Shown here piece after piece: positions 7,235-16,431 of a stretch of 64,000 nucleotides of DNA. The translations under genes and the position numbers were made by a program. Where the stretch lies: positions 1,204,001 through 1,268,000 of the forward strand of contig NZ_CP094226.1 of assembly GCF_022749195.1 (NCBI RefSeq), written 5' to 3'. The notes under the pieces were generated by a model. It saw only the letters and a program-made list of their open reading frames with translations, was not told where the DNA came from and ran no database searches. This DNA is from Streptococcus oralis. GTDB lineage: Bacteria; Bacillota; Bacilli; Lactobacillales; Streptococcaceae. Every line of letters starts with the position of its first letter. Position 1 is the stretch's first letter.

Positions 7235-8518
7235 ATGAAACAGGAATCAACTGTTGACTTGTTACTAGACGTTGATCAACGTCCTTCTGCTGGTAAAGGC
7301 ATTCTTCTAAGCTTCCAGCACGTGTTTGCTATGTTTGGTGCAACCATTCTCGTTCCCTTAATTTTGGGAATGCCCGTATCGGTTGCTCTCTTCGCTTCCG
7401 GTATTGGAACACTTATCTACATGATTTCTACTGGTTTTAAGGTTCCAGTTTATCTAGGTTCTTCATTCGCCTTTATCACGGCTATGTCTCTAGCCATGAA
7501 AGAAATGGGGGGCGATGTTTCTGCTGCTCAAACTGGAGTTATCTTGACTGGTTTGGTCTATGTCCTTGTAGCAGCAAGTGTTCGTTTTGCAGGTACGAAA
7601 TGGATTGACAAACTCTTGCCTCCAATCATTATCGGACCTATGATTATCGTTATCGGTCTTGGTCTTGCTGGTTCTGCTGTAACGAATGCTGGACTCGTAG
7701 CAGACGGAAACTGGAAAAGCGCCCTTGTAGCCGTTGTTACATTCTTGATTGCCGCCTTTATCAATACAAAAGGAAAAGGTTTCCTTCGTATCATTCCTTT
7801 CCTCTTTGCCATCATCGGTGGGTACATCTTCGCTATGATGCTTGGTTTGGTTGACTTTACCCCAGTCCTTCAAGCCAATTGGTTTGAAATTCCTGGTTTC
7901 TACTTGCCATTTAGTACAGGTGGAGCCTTTAAAGAGTACAACTTGTACTTCGGTCCTGAAACAATCGCCATCTTGCCAATCGCTATTGTAACCATTTCAG
8001 AACACATCGGTGACCACACAGTTTTAAGCCAAATCTGTGGCCGTCAATTCCTAAAAGAACCAGGACTTCACCGTACGCTTCTCGGTGACGGTATCGCGAC
8101 ATCTGTATCTGCCTTCCTCGGTGGACCAGCTAATACGACTTACGGCGAAAATACAGGAGTTATCGGGATGACTCGTATCGCTTCTGTCTCTGTTATCCGT
8201 AACGCGGCCTTCATCGCGATTGCTCTTAGCTTCCTAGGCAAGTTCACTGCCTTGATTTCAACCATTCCAAATGCTGTGCTTGGTGGAATGTCCATCCTTC
8301 TCTACGGAGTTATCGCCAGCAACGGTCTAAAAGTTTTGATTAAAGAGCGCGTTGACTTCAGTCAAATGCGTAACCTCATTATTGCTAGTGCCATGTTAGT
8401 ACTTGGACTTGGTGGAGCCATCCTCAAACTTGGGCCAGTTACACTTTCAGGTACTGCTCTATCAGCCTTGACAGGAATCATCTTGAACTTGATTTTGCCA
8501 CACGAAAATAAAGACTAA
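7235..8518 (+). CDS. pyrP: Uracil permease (NCS2 family)
   Basis: This 427-residue NCS2/UraA-type nucleobase symporter imports uracil. It has about 12-14 membrane segments, an N-terminal cytoplasmic LLDVDQRPSAGKGILLSFQHVFAMFGATILVP (the QH motif is typical), and the conserved ETIAILPIAIVTISEHIGDH and GGPANTTYGENTG segments that form the substrate site. The ATG at 7235 with GTGAGG upstream is the start; an in-frame ATG at 7199 lies inside the attenuator stem. It is monocistronic with a terminator directly downstream and is regulated by a PyrR-type leader. Confidence 0.92.
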   Translation: MKQESTVDLLLDVDQRPSAGKGILLSFQHVFAMFGATILVPLILGMPVSVALFASGIGTLIYMISTGFKVPVYLGSSFAFITAMSLAMKEMGGDVSAAQTGVILTGLVYVLVAASVRFAGTKWIDKLLPPIIIGPMIIVIGLGLAGSAVTNAGLVADGNWKSALVAVVTFLIAAFINTKGKGFLRIIPFLFAIIGGYIFAMMLGLVDFTPVLQANWFEIPGFYLPFSTGGAFKEYNLYFGPETIAILPIAIVTISEHIGDHTVLSQICGRQFLKEPGLHRTLLGDGIATSVSAFLGGPANTTYGENTGVIGMTRIASVSVIRNAAFIAIALSFLGKFTALISTIPNAVLGGMSILLYGVIASNGLKVLIKERVDFSQMRNLIIASAMLVLGLGGAILKLGPVTLSGTALSALTGIILNLILPHENKD

Positions 8519-8529
8519 TCATCTATACA

Positions 8530-8560
8530 CAAAAAATCCACTCGATTGAGTGGATTTTTT
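8530..8560. terminator. Bidirectional terminator pyrP / EamA gene
   Basis: AAAAAATCCACTC pairs with GAGTGGATTTTTT around a 4-base loop and serves both convergent genes. Confidence 0.85.
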
Positions 8561-8562
8561 AA

Positions 8563-9468
8563 TTACTTACTCTTTATTTCCAACAGTAAATCTTTCAATG
8601 AAATAATGGTCACGGCTAGTAAAATCATGGCCATACCGACAAAATCAATCGCATAAAACTGTTCCTTCATAATCAGAAAGGCAAAGAAAACGGCAGAAAT
8701 TGGTTCTATGGAAGCTAATAAACTAGACTTAACAGGGCCTATCAGACTGGCTCCTTTTAGGAAAGCTGTATAGGCAAAAACCGTTCCGATGATGATAATC
8801 CCAGCAAATGCAAAGAGAAAATCTAAGCTGGTTGGTATGCTGACTTGCAAAACTCCTGTGAAGGGAATAGCCACTACACCAGAAATAACCATACCGACAC
8901 CAATCACCAAAATACTGCCCCACTTCTTAATCAAAGTAATAGGAAGGATGATATAGAGGGCATAGGTCAAGGCCGAAAAGAGGCCCCAGAACAGACCTAG
9001 GGGTGTGACAGACAACTGGTCAACTTTACCGTGCGTCGCAATCAGAAAGGTGCCTCCTATAGCCAATCCAATCGAAAAAATCTCAGCCAGAGTAGGCGCC
9101 ACCTTGTCCTTCATACAAGTATAAACTAAAATCCCAACGGGGCATACATACTGGAGAACTGTCGCCGTTCCAGCATTGGTTTCCTGAATGGCAGAAAGAT
9201 AGGCAAACTGGTTTAAGAAAAGCCCGAACAAGGCAAATAACAGCAGAGATAAAAGGCTTTTTCTGTCCTTTAAAAAAGAAAGGAGTTTATCCTTTGAAGT
9301 CGCATAGGATAAGACTACCAGTGCCAGACCTGCAATGATAAGTCGTAAATTGATCAAGACTAAAGCAGAAATCCCGTGTGCCATCAGGTATTGACCACTG
9401 GTTCCAGACAAGCCCCAAGCAATCCCTGCCACTACTGTATACAGAGTTCCTTTTACAGTTTTTGACAT
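8563..9468 (-). CDS. EamA/DMT-family transporter
   Basis: This 301-residue membrane protein has about ten hydrophobic segments arranged as two EamA repeats (roughly 5-140 and 150-290), as in drug/metabolite transporters. Motifs include GIAWGLSGTSGQYLM near the start and LLASIEPISAVFFAFLIMKEQ near the end, the usual C-terminal EamA signature. The substrate cannot be told from sequence. It follows the serine hydrolase gene by 8 bases and is the last gene of the cppA operon, which ends at the shared terminator. Confidence 0.85.
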   Translation of the reverse strand: MSKTVKGTLYTVVAGIAWGLSGTSGQYLMAHGISALVLINLRLIIAGLALVVLSYATSKDKLLSFLKDRKSLLSLLLFALFGLFLNQFAYLSAIQETNAGTATVLQYVCPVGILVYTCMKDKVAPTLAEIFSIGLAIGGTFLIATHGKVDQLSVTPLGLFWGLFSALTYALYIILPITLIKKWGSILVIGVGMVISGVVAIPFTGVLQVSIPTSLDFLFAFAGIIIIGTVFAYTAFLKGASLIGPVKSSLLASIEPISAVFFAFLIMKEQFYAIDFVGMAMILLAVTIISLKDLLLEIKSK

Positions 9469-9476
9469 GCTTCCCC

Positions 9477-10412
9477 CTACTCTTCTTGACGAATCATTTC
9501 CATGACTTGGTTTCGGTCAACTATCCACTGGGCACGCTCATCCTTTTCATACGTTCTATTGGATAAAAAGATAGCAGCTTCTTGCTTCTCCCGATTCCAC
9601 ATAATGAAGGTACCTGTATAACCCGTATGGTCGAGCCAAGCTCCCTCCAGGTTCCATGATAGAGACCGCTCCTTATCATCTAAGGGAGAAAAATTTCGGC
9701 TCAATTCTGCAGCAAAATCATCTTTCAAGTAATGTTCCAGGAAGATCTGCAGATCCTTAACAGTCGAAAACAAACCAGCACTTCCTGCGTGTTTCCCTAA
9801 TAGACGGGCTTTGGGATCGTGAATGTTTCCAGCCTCCATTCCTCTCACTGTTGGGACAGCTTGCTCAACGGGGCCAAACTTGGTTTCCTTCATCCCCCAT
9901 GCTTCCAAAACTTGTTTTTTTATAATCTGATCCAAGTCTTGGTTAAAGATTTTTTCCAAAAGAAAGCCCAAGAGTAAAAAGTGAACGTCCGAGTATAGGA
10001 AGGCCGGCTGATTTCGTCTATTGAGGTGAAACATAGCTTCTTTTAATTCAGGGGCAGTCAAGAGGTCCCGATTGAGAATAAAGGGGTCTAAATCTGTAGC
10101 ATGGGTCAAAAGTTGCCGTATAGTGATATCAAGATAATCACACTCCGGTAAAAAATCCGTCACCGGTCGATCAATATCTAATTTGCCCTGCTGCCACAAG
10201 AAGATAAGAACCGTCCCCACTCCAACGACCTTACTCACACTAGCCAGATCATAAACCAAACCGCTATCCGTCTTTAAGCCCAGTTCTGGATCACTCAATC
10301 CCAGATAAGACTCTTTCCATTCTCCATCCTTATAATACGCAAAAGAGGCCCCGGGATAGACCCCTGCCTCGATTTGATTTTCTATTTTTCTTAGAATTTT
10401 TTCCCACTTCAT
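9477..10412 (-). CDS. Serine hydrolase of the beta-lactamase/PBP fold
   Basis: This 311-residue protein has class-C beta-lactamase-like motifs: SVSK (Ser58, Lys61), a YSD in place of the usual YxN, and HTGYTG near the end in place of KTG. There is no signal peptide or membrane anchor, so it is probably cytoplasmic and more likely an esterase or peptidase of the family than a true penicillin-binding protein. The start overlaps the cppA stop (ATGA), so translation is coupled. The substrate is unknown. Confidence 0.8.
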   Translation of the reverse strand: MKWEKILRKIENQIEAGVYPGASFAYYKDGEWKESYLGLSDPELGLKTDSGLVYDLASVSKVVGVGTVLIFLWQQGKLDIDRPVTDFLPECDYLDITIRQLLTHATDLDPFILNRDLLTAPELKEAMFHLNRRNQPAFLYSDVHFLLLGFLLEKIFNQDLDQIIKKQVLEAWGMKETKFGPVEQAVPTVRGMEAGNIHDPKARLLGKHAGSAGLFSTVKDLQIFLEHYLKDDFAAELSRNFSPLDDKERSLSWNLEGAWLDHTGYTGTFIMWNREKQEAAIFLSNRTYEKDERAQWIVDRNQVMEMIRQEE

Positions 10413-11134
10413 GCTTCTTCAAACCACAATTCAATGTTATTGGTATCTTTACCAAGGAAGAATTTTTCAGACTTAGGGACAAAGTAGCCTGTCTTTTCAA
10501 ATTTCTGACGAAGACTGGTTAGATCAAAATTCTTGACTAAAAATTTTAACATCGTCAGGTCCCAAGTGACATTGTTTTCAACAGCCAAATCTGCTCCTTG
10601 ACCTTTAGTAAAGATAATTGCTGGCGCTACTCCTTCAGGATCAAGTAAACTCTCTGCCCCTTCAGGTAAACGTAACTCCATAGAAACCTCAAATTGGCTC
10701 AAGTATTTTATACTTGTATTTGAATAAAATTCAGGAACAGTTTCCAGTGGAACCAGATCTCTTACATCATTTTCCGCATGAACAAGAATCACATCCTCTT
10801 CAGGTGAAACAATCTCAAAAGCATAGCCACGGTTACCTTTAAATAAGCGAGGAAGAGACTTCATCTGAGAAAGAAGGCTCTCAATTTCCGAAGGATTCTC
10901 AACTTTTACATTGAGTCTAGCTAACTTCTTAAGTCCTTCAACTCTGCGTGTTCGCATGCTCGGAGCCTCTTCTAAAATCAATCTCTCCGTAGCTGTCTGA
11001 TCACCTAGAGAAATAAAGGCAGACTCTTCCAGCAAAGGTTTCATCCCCAAGGTTTCAATGTAAAATCTTTCATTTAATTTTCGATTATTAACTTTCAAAG
11101 TCGGAACGATCCGAACAATCTCATTCACATTCAT
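10409..11134 (-). CDS. cppA: CppA family protein (C3-degrading proteinase family)
   Basis: This 241-residue protein matches streptococcal CppA: MNVNEIVRIVPTLKVNNRKLNERFYIETLGMK, SMRTRRVEGLKKLARL, YAFEIVSPEEDVILVHAE. CppA has been reported to degrade complement C3, but the sequence looks like a VOC/glyoxalase-type fold (N-terminal domain plus a C-terminal half) and has no signal peptide or evident protease motif, so I keep the family name without endorsing the activity. The ATG at 11134 follows GGAGG; an in-frame TTG at 11146 is less likely. First gene of the cppA-serine hydrolase-EamA operon. Confidence 0.85.
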   Translation of the reverse strand: MNVNEIVRIVPTLKVNNRKLNERFYIETLGMKPLLEESAFISLGDQTATERLILEEAPSMRTRRVEGLKKLARLNVKVENPSEIESLLSQMKSLPRLFKGNRGYAFEIVSPEEDVILVHAENDVRDLVPLETVPEFYSNTSIKYLSQFEVSMELRLPEGAESLLDPEGVAPAIIFTKGQGADLAVENNVTWDLTMLKFLVKNFDLTSLRQKFEKTGYFVPKSEKFFLGKDTNNIELWFEEA

Positions 11135-11213
11135 AAATTCCTCCAACTCTTTTATTTTAAAGGATTTTCGAATATTTTACAAGCCATATCTATTTTATTT
11201 AGAAATTTTATAA

Positions 11214-11240
11214 CAAAAAAACTGGGATTCCCCAGTTTCA
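11214..11240 (-). terminator. Terminator of the aquaglyceroporin gene
   Basis: AAACTGGG pairs with CCCAGTTT; on the minus strand it is followed by TTTTTTT. Confidence 0.8.
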
Positions 11241-11244
11241 TTTC

Positions 11245-12150
11245 TTATAGGTAAAGTAGTTTGAATAGTGCTACTGCCGCAATACCCGCTGCAATTGGAG
11301 CTACAACCGGAACCCATGCATACCACCATTTTGAATCACCCTTGTGTTGACCAAGAACTGATTTTGGAAGGAGTTCGTGAAGAAGACGTGGTCCAAAGTC
11401 ACGAGCTGGGTTCAAACCAGGTCCAGTAGGTCCACCAAGTGAAGTTACCAAGGCCATCACTAGGAAACCAAGTGCCAAGTGCGCAATTCCAAGACCTGGT
11501 GCCAAAAATGGAGCGGCTTGGTTTTTTGCTTGCTCAAGCGCTGCTGTTACTTGTTCTTGAGGGATGGTTGTTCCTTGCGCTGCTGCTTGAGCTACTTGGT
11601 CATTAATTGTCGCCTGAGCTTTCGCTACTAATTCAGCACCAAAGAAGTTTTTAGTCAAACCAAGTGCTGCAAAGAAAAGAACAAATGAACCTACAAACTC
11701 ATTGAGGAAACCGTTAACAGTAGCTGCAAAACGTGATTCTTTTGTACCGTGGTCGATGCTTGAAATCGTTGAGAAGGTACCCAAGATATTGTTTGGATTT
11801 TCTGTCTTCAAGTAGTAAGGACGGTGAGTCGCTACAACCAAAGCTTGACCAAAGATTGCTCCCAAAACTTGTGCTAGGATGTAATATGGTACTTGCTCCC
11901 AAGAGAAAAGTCCACTAACAGCAAGTCCAAGAGTGAAAGCTGGGTTGATGTGGTTACCAGATACATTACCAAACATCAAAGCTGGGATCATAACCCCCAT
12001 ACCATAACCAACCGCGATAACGAGCCAGCCACTTTGGTGACCTTTCGTACCTTTAAGTTCAACGTTAGCAACTGCACCATTACCAAGAATGATCAAAATA
12101 GCAGTTCCCAAGAATTCTGTGGCATATTTAATAGCCCATGTAAAATCCAT
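11245..12150 (-). CDS. Aquaglyceroporin (MIP family, Gla-like)
   Basis: This 301-residue MIP channel for water, glycerol or small solutes has the two pore motifs GNHINPAFTLG (about residue 67) and GLNPARDFGPR (about 248), and six membrane segments. It is longer than GlpF (about 235 residues) because of an Ala/Gln-rich insert (AKAQATINDQVAQAAAQGTT...EQAKNQ, about 178-215), a feature shared with the lactococcal Gla-type channel. It is a single gene with its own terminator. A weak cre-like sequence (12239-12252) lies upstream and may reflect catabolite control, but it is imperfect. Confidence 0.88.
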   Translation of the reverse strand: MDFTWAIKYATEFLGTAILIILGNGAVANVELKGTKGHQSGWLVIAVGYGMGVMIPALMFGNVSGNHINPAFTLGLAVSGLFSWEQVPYYILAQVLGAIFGQALVVATHRPYYLKTENPNNILGTFSTISSIDHGTKESRFAATVNGFLNEFVGSFVLFFAALGLTKNFFGAELVAKAQATINDQVAQAAAQGTTIPQEQVTAALEQAKNQAAPFLAPGLGIAHLALGFLVMALVTSLGGPTGPGLNPARDFGPRLLHELLPKSVLGQHKGDSKWWYAWVPVVAPIAAGIAAVALFKLLYL

Positions 12151-12277
12151 TTGATAGATTCTCCTTAAATTTTTTTAGACAATCCTTATTCTATCAATTT
12201 TTAAACCTTTTAGCAATATCTTTTCTAAAAGAATCTATGGAAAACGCTTTATTTAACTTATCTTTAAGAAAAGGACA

Positions 12278-12297
12278 AAAGGAGTCAAACTCCTTTC
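12278..12297 (-). terminator. Terminator of the ATP-grasp/esterase operon
   Basis: AAAGGAG pairs with CTCCTTT and is followed by a T-rich stretch on the minus strand. Confidence 0.6.
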
Positions 12298-12307
12298 ATC
12301 CTAATCG

Positions 12308-13474
12308 TTATTCTTGACGTTGACCAAAGTCTACAATCATCTGCTCCATCTCTTGGCGACTTGGAGTGGTCAACATATAAAGGTAATCCCCTTGTAGCTC
12401 TGCAAAGGCTGCTGGCATGATTTTTTTGATCTTGAATTGCTGACTGTATTTAGCAAGAAGGTCTTCTTCTGAATAGACATAGTTGGCATTTGCACGACGC
12501 GATGTAGCTAGACAGTATTGAGGTTCAAATTCTGATTCTGGGAACTCTTCTCCTGCGACAATCGCCGCATAGCCTCGGTAGAGGTCCAAGGAATGGGCAA
12601 AGTTATAAACATCAATGGTAAAGCCACCTGCAGGACGGTTATTGTACTCAATGGCAATGTAGTCGTCCCCGTCACGGAAAAACTCGATATGGAAAAAGCG
12701 CTCTTTCATACCAAATTCCTTGACTATGGCCTCACCATACTTGCGCAGTTTGGGATCCATATCCTTAAGCACATAGTAGGAATTGTCCATCTTATAAATC
12801 ATGAGATCAAGTGGTGTATGGGCATAATCGAAAGTCGTTGAAAAGACGATGTTGCCATCCTTGTCCACAAGTCCGTCAAAGGTACAAATTTCGCTAGAAG
12901 TGACAAATTTTTCAAAGAAATAAACGGTTGAATGGTCCCATTCTTGCTTGAAGTGATGGATATCGTCTTCTGTCTCAAGCTTAAAGGTTGCTGCCGCTCC
13001 CACTCCATTATCAGGTTTGGCAATCATTGGTAGACCGATTTCTTTCACTACTTTATCCACATCTGCTTCCGTCTGGATAACAGCACCAGGAACCACAGGG
13101 ACGCCTGCTTTTTTGAAAAGTTTCTTCATCTCAGACTTAAACTTGGTCTTTTTGAGATCCTCTAGTTTGGCTCCAAAGACATTGAATTGCTCTCTGAGTG
13201 TTGCGTCCAGCTCAAGCCAGTATTCATTGTGGGACTCGATGCGGTCGATTGGGCCATGCTTGTAGAAAAGAAAAGCTACTGCACGTTTGACTTCGTCTAT
13301 GTTCTCAAGATTGTCCACACGGAAATACTCGGTCAGGCTATTGCGCAAAGGTTCATCTAGTTGTTCGTAAGGTTCTTGACCAATCCCCAAAACGGTGATG
13401 CCTTTATTGGCTAACTCGATGGTAAACTGTTGGAAGTTTTGCGGATAGTAGGGAGAAATAACAAGGTAATTCAT
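12308..13474 (-). CDS. ATP-grasp domain ligase, unknown substrate
   Basis: This 388-residue protein has an ATP-grasp fold: the N-terminal region MNYLVISPYYPQNFQQFTIELANKG is Rossmann-like, followed by KTKFKSEMKKLFKKAGVPVVPGAVI, GLPMIAKPDNGVGAAATFKL (ATP-binding lysine and glycine-rich loop), FFEKFVTSSEICTFDGLVD, and metal-binding FFHIEFF and YIAIEYNNRPAGGFTID. ATP-grasp enzymes join a carboxylate to an amine or thiol through an acyl-phosphate. The ATG at 13474 with GGAG upstream is preferred to the TTG at 13480. It is downstream of two esterase genes in the same operon, suggesting that a ligase and hydrolases act on one compound; the product is unknown. Confidence 0.8.
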   Translation of the reverse strand: MNYLVISPYYPQNFQQFTIELANKGITVLGIGQEPYEQLDEPLRNSLTEYFRVDNLENIDEVKRAVAFLFYKHGPIDRIESHNEYWLELDATLREQFNVFGAKLEDLKKTKFKSEMKKLFKKAGVPVVPGAVIQTEADVDKVVKEIGLPMIAKPDNGVGAAATFKLETEDDIHHFKQEWDHSTVYFFEKFVTSSEICTFDGLVDKDGNIVFSTTFDYAHTPLDLMIYKMDNSYYVLKDMDPKLRKYGEAIVKEFGMKERFFHIEFFRDGDDYIAIEYNNRPAGGFTIDVYNFAHSLDLYRGYAAIVAGEEFPESEFEPQYCLATSRRANANYVYSEEDLLAKYSQQFKIKKIMPAAFAELQGDYLYMLTTPSRQEMEQMIVDFGQRQE

Positions 13475-13486
13475 AGGCAACTCCTT

Positions 13487-14227
13487 TTATAGATACAGGT
13501 GTCCAAGAAAATAGGGCATTTGTTTGCGCCACCATTCCCAGTCGTGGGCGACATCGTGTCCCCATTCAGCAAACCAGGCTGGAATTTGTTTCTGGTCAAA
13601 GGCTTCTTTGAGCTTGTAGAAGGATGGCAGACCGTCTTGTTCCCAGGCACCAAGGCCCGTACAAACGACAATCTCCGCCTGACGGTAACGATCAATAAAC
13701 CAGCCATCGTTTTGATTCCAGATATAATCTACAGGCGAGTTTTGGTAAATAGCATCGTCATTGTAGTAATCGCCAACAAAGAAACGTGCGTCATAAACAC
13801 CACTGAGGGCAATCACCTTGGTAAAGACATCTGGATGCTGAAGAAAGAAATTAAGTGCATGATAGGCCCCCATCGAGCAACCTGTCGTCATCATGCCATC
13901 AAACCAACCTGTTTTATGCTTGATAAAAGGAATGGCCTCCTCAATCACATAGCGTTCGTAGGCACGATGCATCTCCGCCTGATCATGACCATTTTTCCAA
14001 GTGGCCAACCAACTCTCACTGTCCACACTGGATAGCGTAAAGAACTGGACGCGGCCCTCCTCGATAAAGGAAGCACAGGCATCAATCATGCCAAAATCAT
14101 AGTATTCATTGTGACTGCCACCAGATGAAGCAAAAACAACAACTGGAATCCCAGCATGTCCATAACGATTGAGGTACATTTCACGGTTGAGATTGCCACT
14201 CCAGTGGCTGAGGTTTTCAATATGCAT
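13487..14227 (-). CDS. Esterase, alpha/beta hydrolase (esterase D type)
   Basis: This 246-residue cytoplasmic protein of the putative esterase (esterase D) family has the nucleophile elbow GCSMGA (GxSxG, about residue 116-121) and a likely catalytic His in WGHDVAHDW near the C-terminus. N-terminal strands PVVVFASSGGSHNEYYDFGM carry the oxyanion region. It lies between the second esterase and the ATP-grasp gene, in one transcription unit with short gaps. Substrate not known. Confidence 0.8.
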   Translation of the reverse strand: MHIENLSHWSGNLNREMYLNRYGHAGIPVVVFASSGGSHNEYYDFGMIDACASFIEEGRVQFFTLSSVDSESWLATWKNGHDQAEMHRAYERYVIEEAIPFIKHKTGWFDGMMTTGCSMGAYHALNFFLQHPDVFTKVIALSGVYDARFFVGDYYNDDAIYQNSPVDYIWNQNDGWFIDRYRQAEIVVCTGLGAWEQDGLPSFYKLKEAFDQKQIPAWFAEWGHDVAHDWEWWRKQMPYFLGHLYL

Positions 14228-14247
14228 TGGCTTTCTCCTTTCCTAAC

Positions 14248-15072
14248 TTACCATTTCTCTGCAAAAAATCGAAGACAGTCTGGTAAATTTTCCGACCATG
14301 GAATCTCACTATGGATGGCTCCAGACTGAACTTTCAAGACCAGATTATCCAAGCCTACTCCACCTGCAATCAAATCACGGTAATAGCGAAGCGACGAATC
14401 GATATAGGCTTGCTTGATATTGCCAGCCATTAGGGTCTTGTCCGTATCGTCTGCTTCTTCTGTTCCTACATAGATGAAAATGCGCTGTTCAGGCGACAAT
14501 TTCTTACGCTCGATATAGCGGTTAAAGGCTTCTTGGTGAAGCCAGTTGGCAGATGAGAAGACACCTAGACAACCAATTCGGTCTTGGTACTCTAGTCCGA
14601 TAAACTGGGTAATATTGCCTCCTAGTGACGAACCAATCATAGCCGTATGCTGGCGATCAGCTTTGGTACGATAGGTTTCATCGATAAAAGGCTTGACCAC
14701 CTCCATGACAAACTCGGCATACTCCACACCCTTACCGCCAAACTGCTGGCCTGGGATAGGAGATTCTTGAAACTTCCAAGCCGCATACTCATTCATCCTC
14801 CCCATACCATCATTATCTATGGCAACGACAATCATGCGACTGATATCAGGATTCCGCTTAATGGCTGGAATAATCTTCCAAGAGTGTCCGATATAAGACT
14901 CCTTGCTGTAAAAGACATTTTGCCCATCATGAAAGTATACAACTGGATAAAAACGGTCTGTGTCTTTCTCGTAGTCCTTAGGCAGAAGAACACGCACACG
15001 ACGCTCTTTCCCCGTATAAGGAACCTTGAGTTTGTGTTCTTTCATTTTTAAATAAAAGTAGGAATGATTCAT
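14248..15072 (-). CDS. Esterase, alpha/beta hydrolase (esterase D type)
   Basis: This 274-residue protein is a second member of the putative esterase family, more like enterochelin-esterase-type hydrolases: VRVLLPKDYEKDTDRFYPVVYFHDGQNVF, nucleophile GSSLGG, and a C-terminal His in QSGAIHSEIPWSENL. It has no signal peptide. The ATG at 15072 (MNHSYFYLKMKEHK) is preferred over an in-frame TTG at 15096. First gene of the three-gene operon with the other esterase and the ATP-grasp ligase. Confidence 0.78.
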   Translation of the reverse strand: MNHSYFYLKMKEHKLKVPYTGKERRVRVLLPKDYEKDTDRFYPVVYFHDGQNVFYSKESYIGHSWKIIPAIKRNPDISRMIVVAIDNDGMGRMNEYAAWKFQESPIPGQQFGGKGVEYAEFVMEVVKPFIDETYRTKADRQHTAMIGSSLGGNITQFIGLEYQDRIGCLGVFSSANWLHQEAFNRYIERKKLSPEQRIFIYVGTEEADDTDKTLMAGNIKQAYIDSSLRYYRDLIAGGVGLDNLVLKVQSGAIHSEIPWSENLPDCLRFFAEKW

Positions 15073-15130
15073 TGTCAGAAAACTCTCTATATTCAAAATT
15101 TTATCTTATTATACCATAAAAATAGAAAAA

Positions 15131-15178
15131 AAGTCAGTTAATGTCCATTTTAAGGATAAATAACTAACTTTTTTCATT
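15131..15178 (-). terminator. Terminator downstream of thiI
   Basis: An imperfect stem (AGTTAGTTA with TTAACTGACT) is followed by T residues on the minus strand, between thiI and the esterase operon. Confidence 0.6.
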
Positions 15179-15208
15179 TGTTTTTCTGAATTCTTCTGGA
15201 TTTTCTGA

Positions 15209-16423
15209 TTAGAGGAGATTGTCAATTAACTCATCGACAGTATCTTTTTCAACCTGGGGAGTGATTTCAGTAATCATAATCCCAGCCACTGCTCGCTCAA
15301 CCAAGCCTTCAACATCCATGCGTTTTTCATACTGCTCTGCATTCTCTATCTTAGGATTGGTCTTAGGACGGTCAGGCGCAAAAATAGTACAGCAGTCTTC
15401 AAACGGCTGGATAGAAATGTCAAAGGTATCGATTTCCTGCGCGATGTCAATGATTTCCAACTTGTCCATCGTAACCACGGGACGAATGACTGGAGTGCTA
15501 GTCACAGCGTTAATAGTCTGCATGCTTTCCAAGGTCTGGCTCGCTACTTGACCAAGACTTTCCCCATTAATGATAACTAAACCATTTCGTACCTCACGGA
15601 TACGGTCGGTAATCCGCATCATAAAACGGCGGGTCAAGGTCATGAGGTAGGCTTCTGGCGCTTTAGCCTTGATTTCTTCTTGAATCTCTGTGAAAGGCAC
15701 CTCGATAAACTGGATATTCCCACCAAACTTGGTCAATTTTCGAGTCAAATCGTGTGCTTTCTTGAGGGCACCAGGACTAGTATATGGCGGGCTGGCAAAG
15801 TGAACCGCCTCAATATCTACCCCACGTTTAAGAGCTAGATAACCTGCTACAGGTGAGTCAATCCCTCCTGACAACATGAGCATACCTTTACCAGAACTTC
15901 CCACAGGTAATCCTCCTGCTCCACGAAAGGTTTCATAGGAAAGATAGGCAGCCTCTTCACGAATCTCAACCTGAAGATTAATATCTGGATTTTTCATCTG
16001 AGCTTGCACGTTTGGAATGGCCTCGAAAACAGCTCCACCAAGAGTTTGATTCAGTTCACGACTATCCAATTCAAAGTTGTGGTCACTTCGCTTACTAGTG
16101 ATTTTAAAGGTCATGCCCTCCTTGTAAATAGCTTTCATAATCTCTTGGACAGCAGACTTCAGAACGTCCACTGACTTTTCAACCTTATACACAGGAGAAA
16201 AATTTTGAATTCCAAAGACTTGTTTGAGCGATTCTGCAACTGCTGTGTAATCTGCTCCATTGAGGTAAGCGTGGGCACGGTCGCGATCGGCGGTTACCTT
16301 AACTTGAGGATAGATAGACAAAACGTCTGAAATATTATTACGAAGTTTATTGATGAAACGCATACGATTTTTGTGCTTGGTTGACAATTCTCCGTAACGA
16401 ATCATAATTTCTGAATACTGCAT
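15209..16423 (-). CDS. thiI: tRNA 4-thiouridine synthetase ThiI
   Basis: This 404-residue protein thiolates U8 of tRNA, using sulfur from a partner cysteine desulfurase. It has an N-terminal ferredoxin-like region ([17 protein letters not shown]), a THUMP domain (about 60-165), and a PP-loop ATP pyrophosphatase with [17 protein letters not shown] (about 184-200). The C-terminal rhodanese domain of the E. coli enzyme is absent, as usual in Gram-positives. It follows the desulfurase gene by 8 bases, in the same operon. Confidence 0.93.
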   Translation of the reverse strand: MQYSEIMIRYGELSTKHKNRMRFINKLRNNISDVLSIYPQVKVTADRDRAHAYLNGADYTAVAESLKQVFGIQNFSPVYKVEKSVDVLKSAVQEIMKAIYKEGMTFKITSKRSDHNFELDSRELNQTLGGAVFEAIPNVQAQMKNPDINLQVEIREEAAYLSYETFRGAGGLPVGSSGKGMLMLSGGIDSPVAGYLALKRGVDIEAVHFASPPYTSPGALKKAHDLTRKLTKFGGNIQFIEVPFTEIQEEIKAKAPEAYLMTLTRRFMMRITDRIREVRNGLVIINGESLGQVASQTLESMQTINAVTSTPVIRPVVTMDKLEIIDIAQEIDTFDISIQPFEDCCTIFAPDRPKTNPKIENAEQYEKRMDVEGLVERAVAGIMITEITPQVEKDTVDELIDNLL

Positions 16424-16431
16424 AAATGCTC

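Noticed and set aside
12239-12252. cre site upstream of the aquaglyceroporin gene
   Set aside because: Three positions deviate from consensus, including the conserved outer bases; too weak to list as a site.
13499-14035. 178-codon plus-strand frame
   Set aside because: Shadow of the esterase gene on the minus strand; no ribosome site or recognisable protein.
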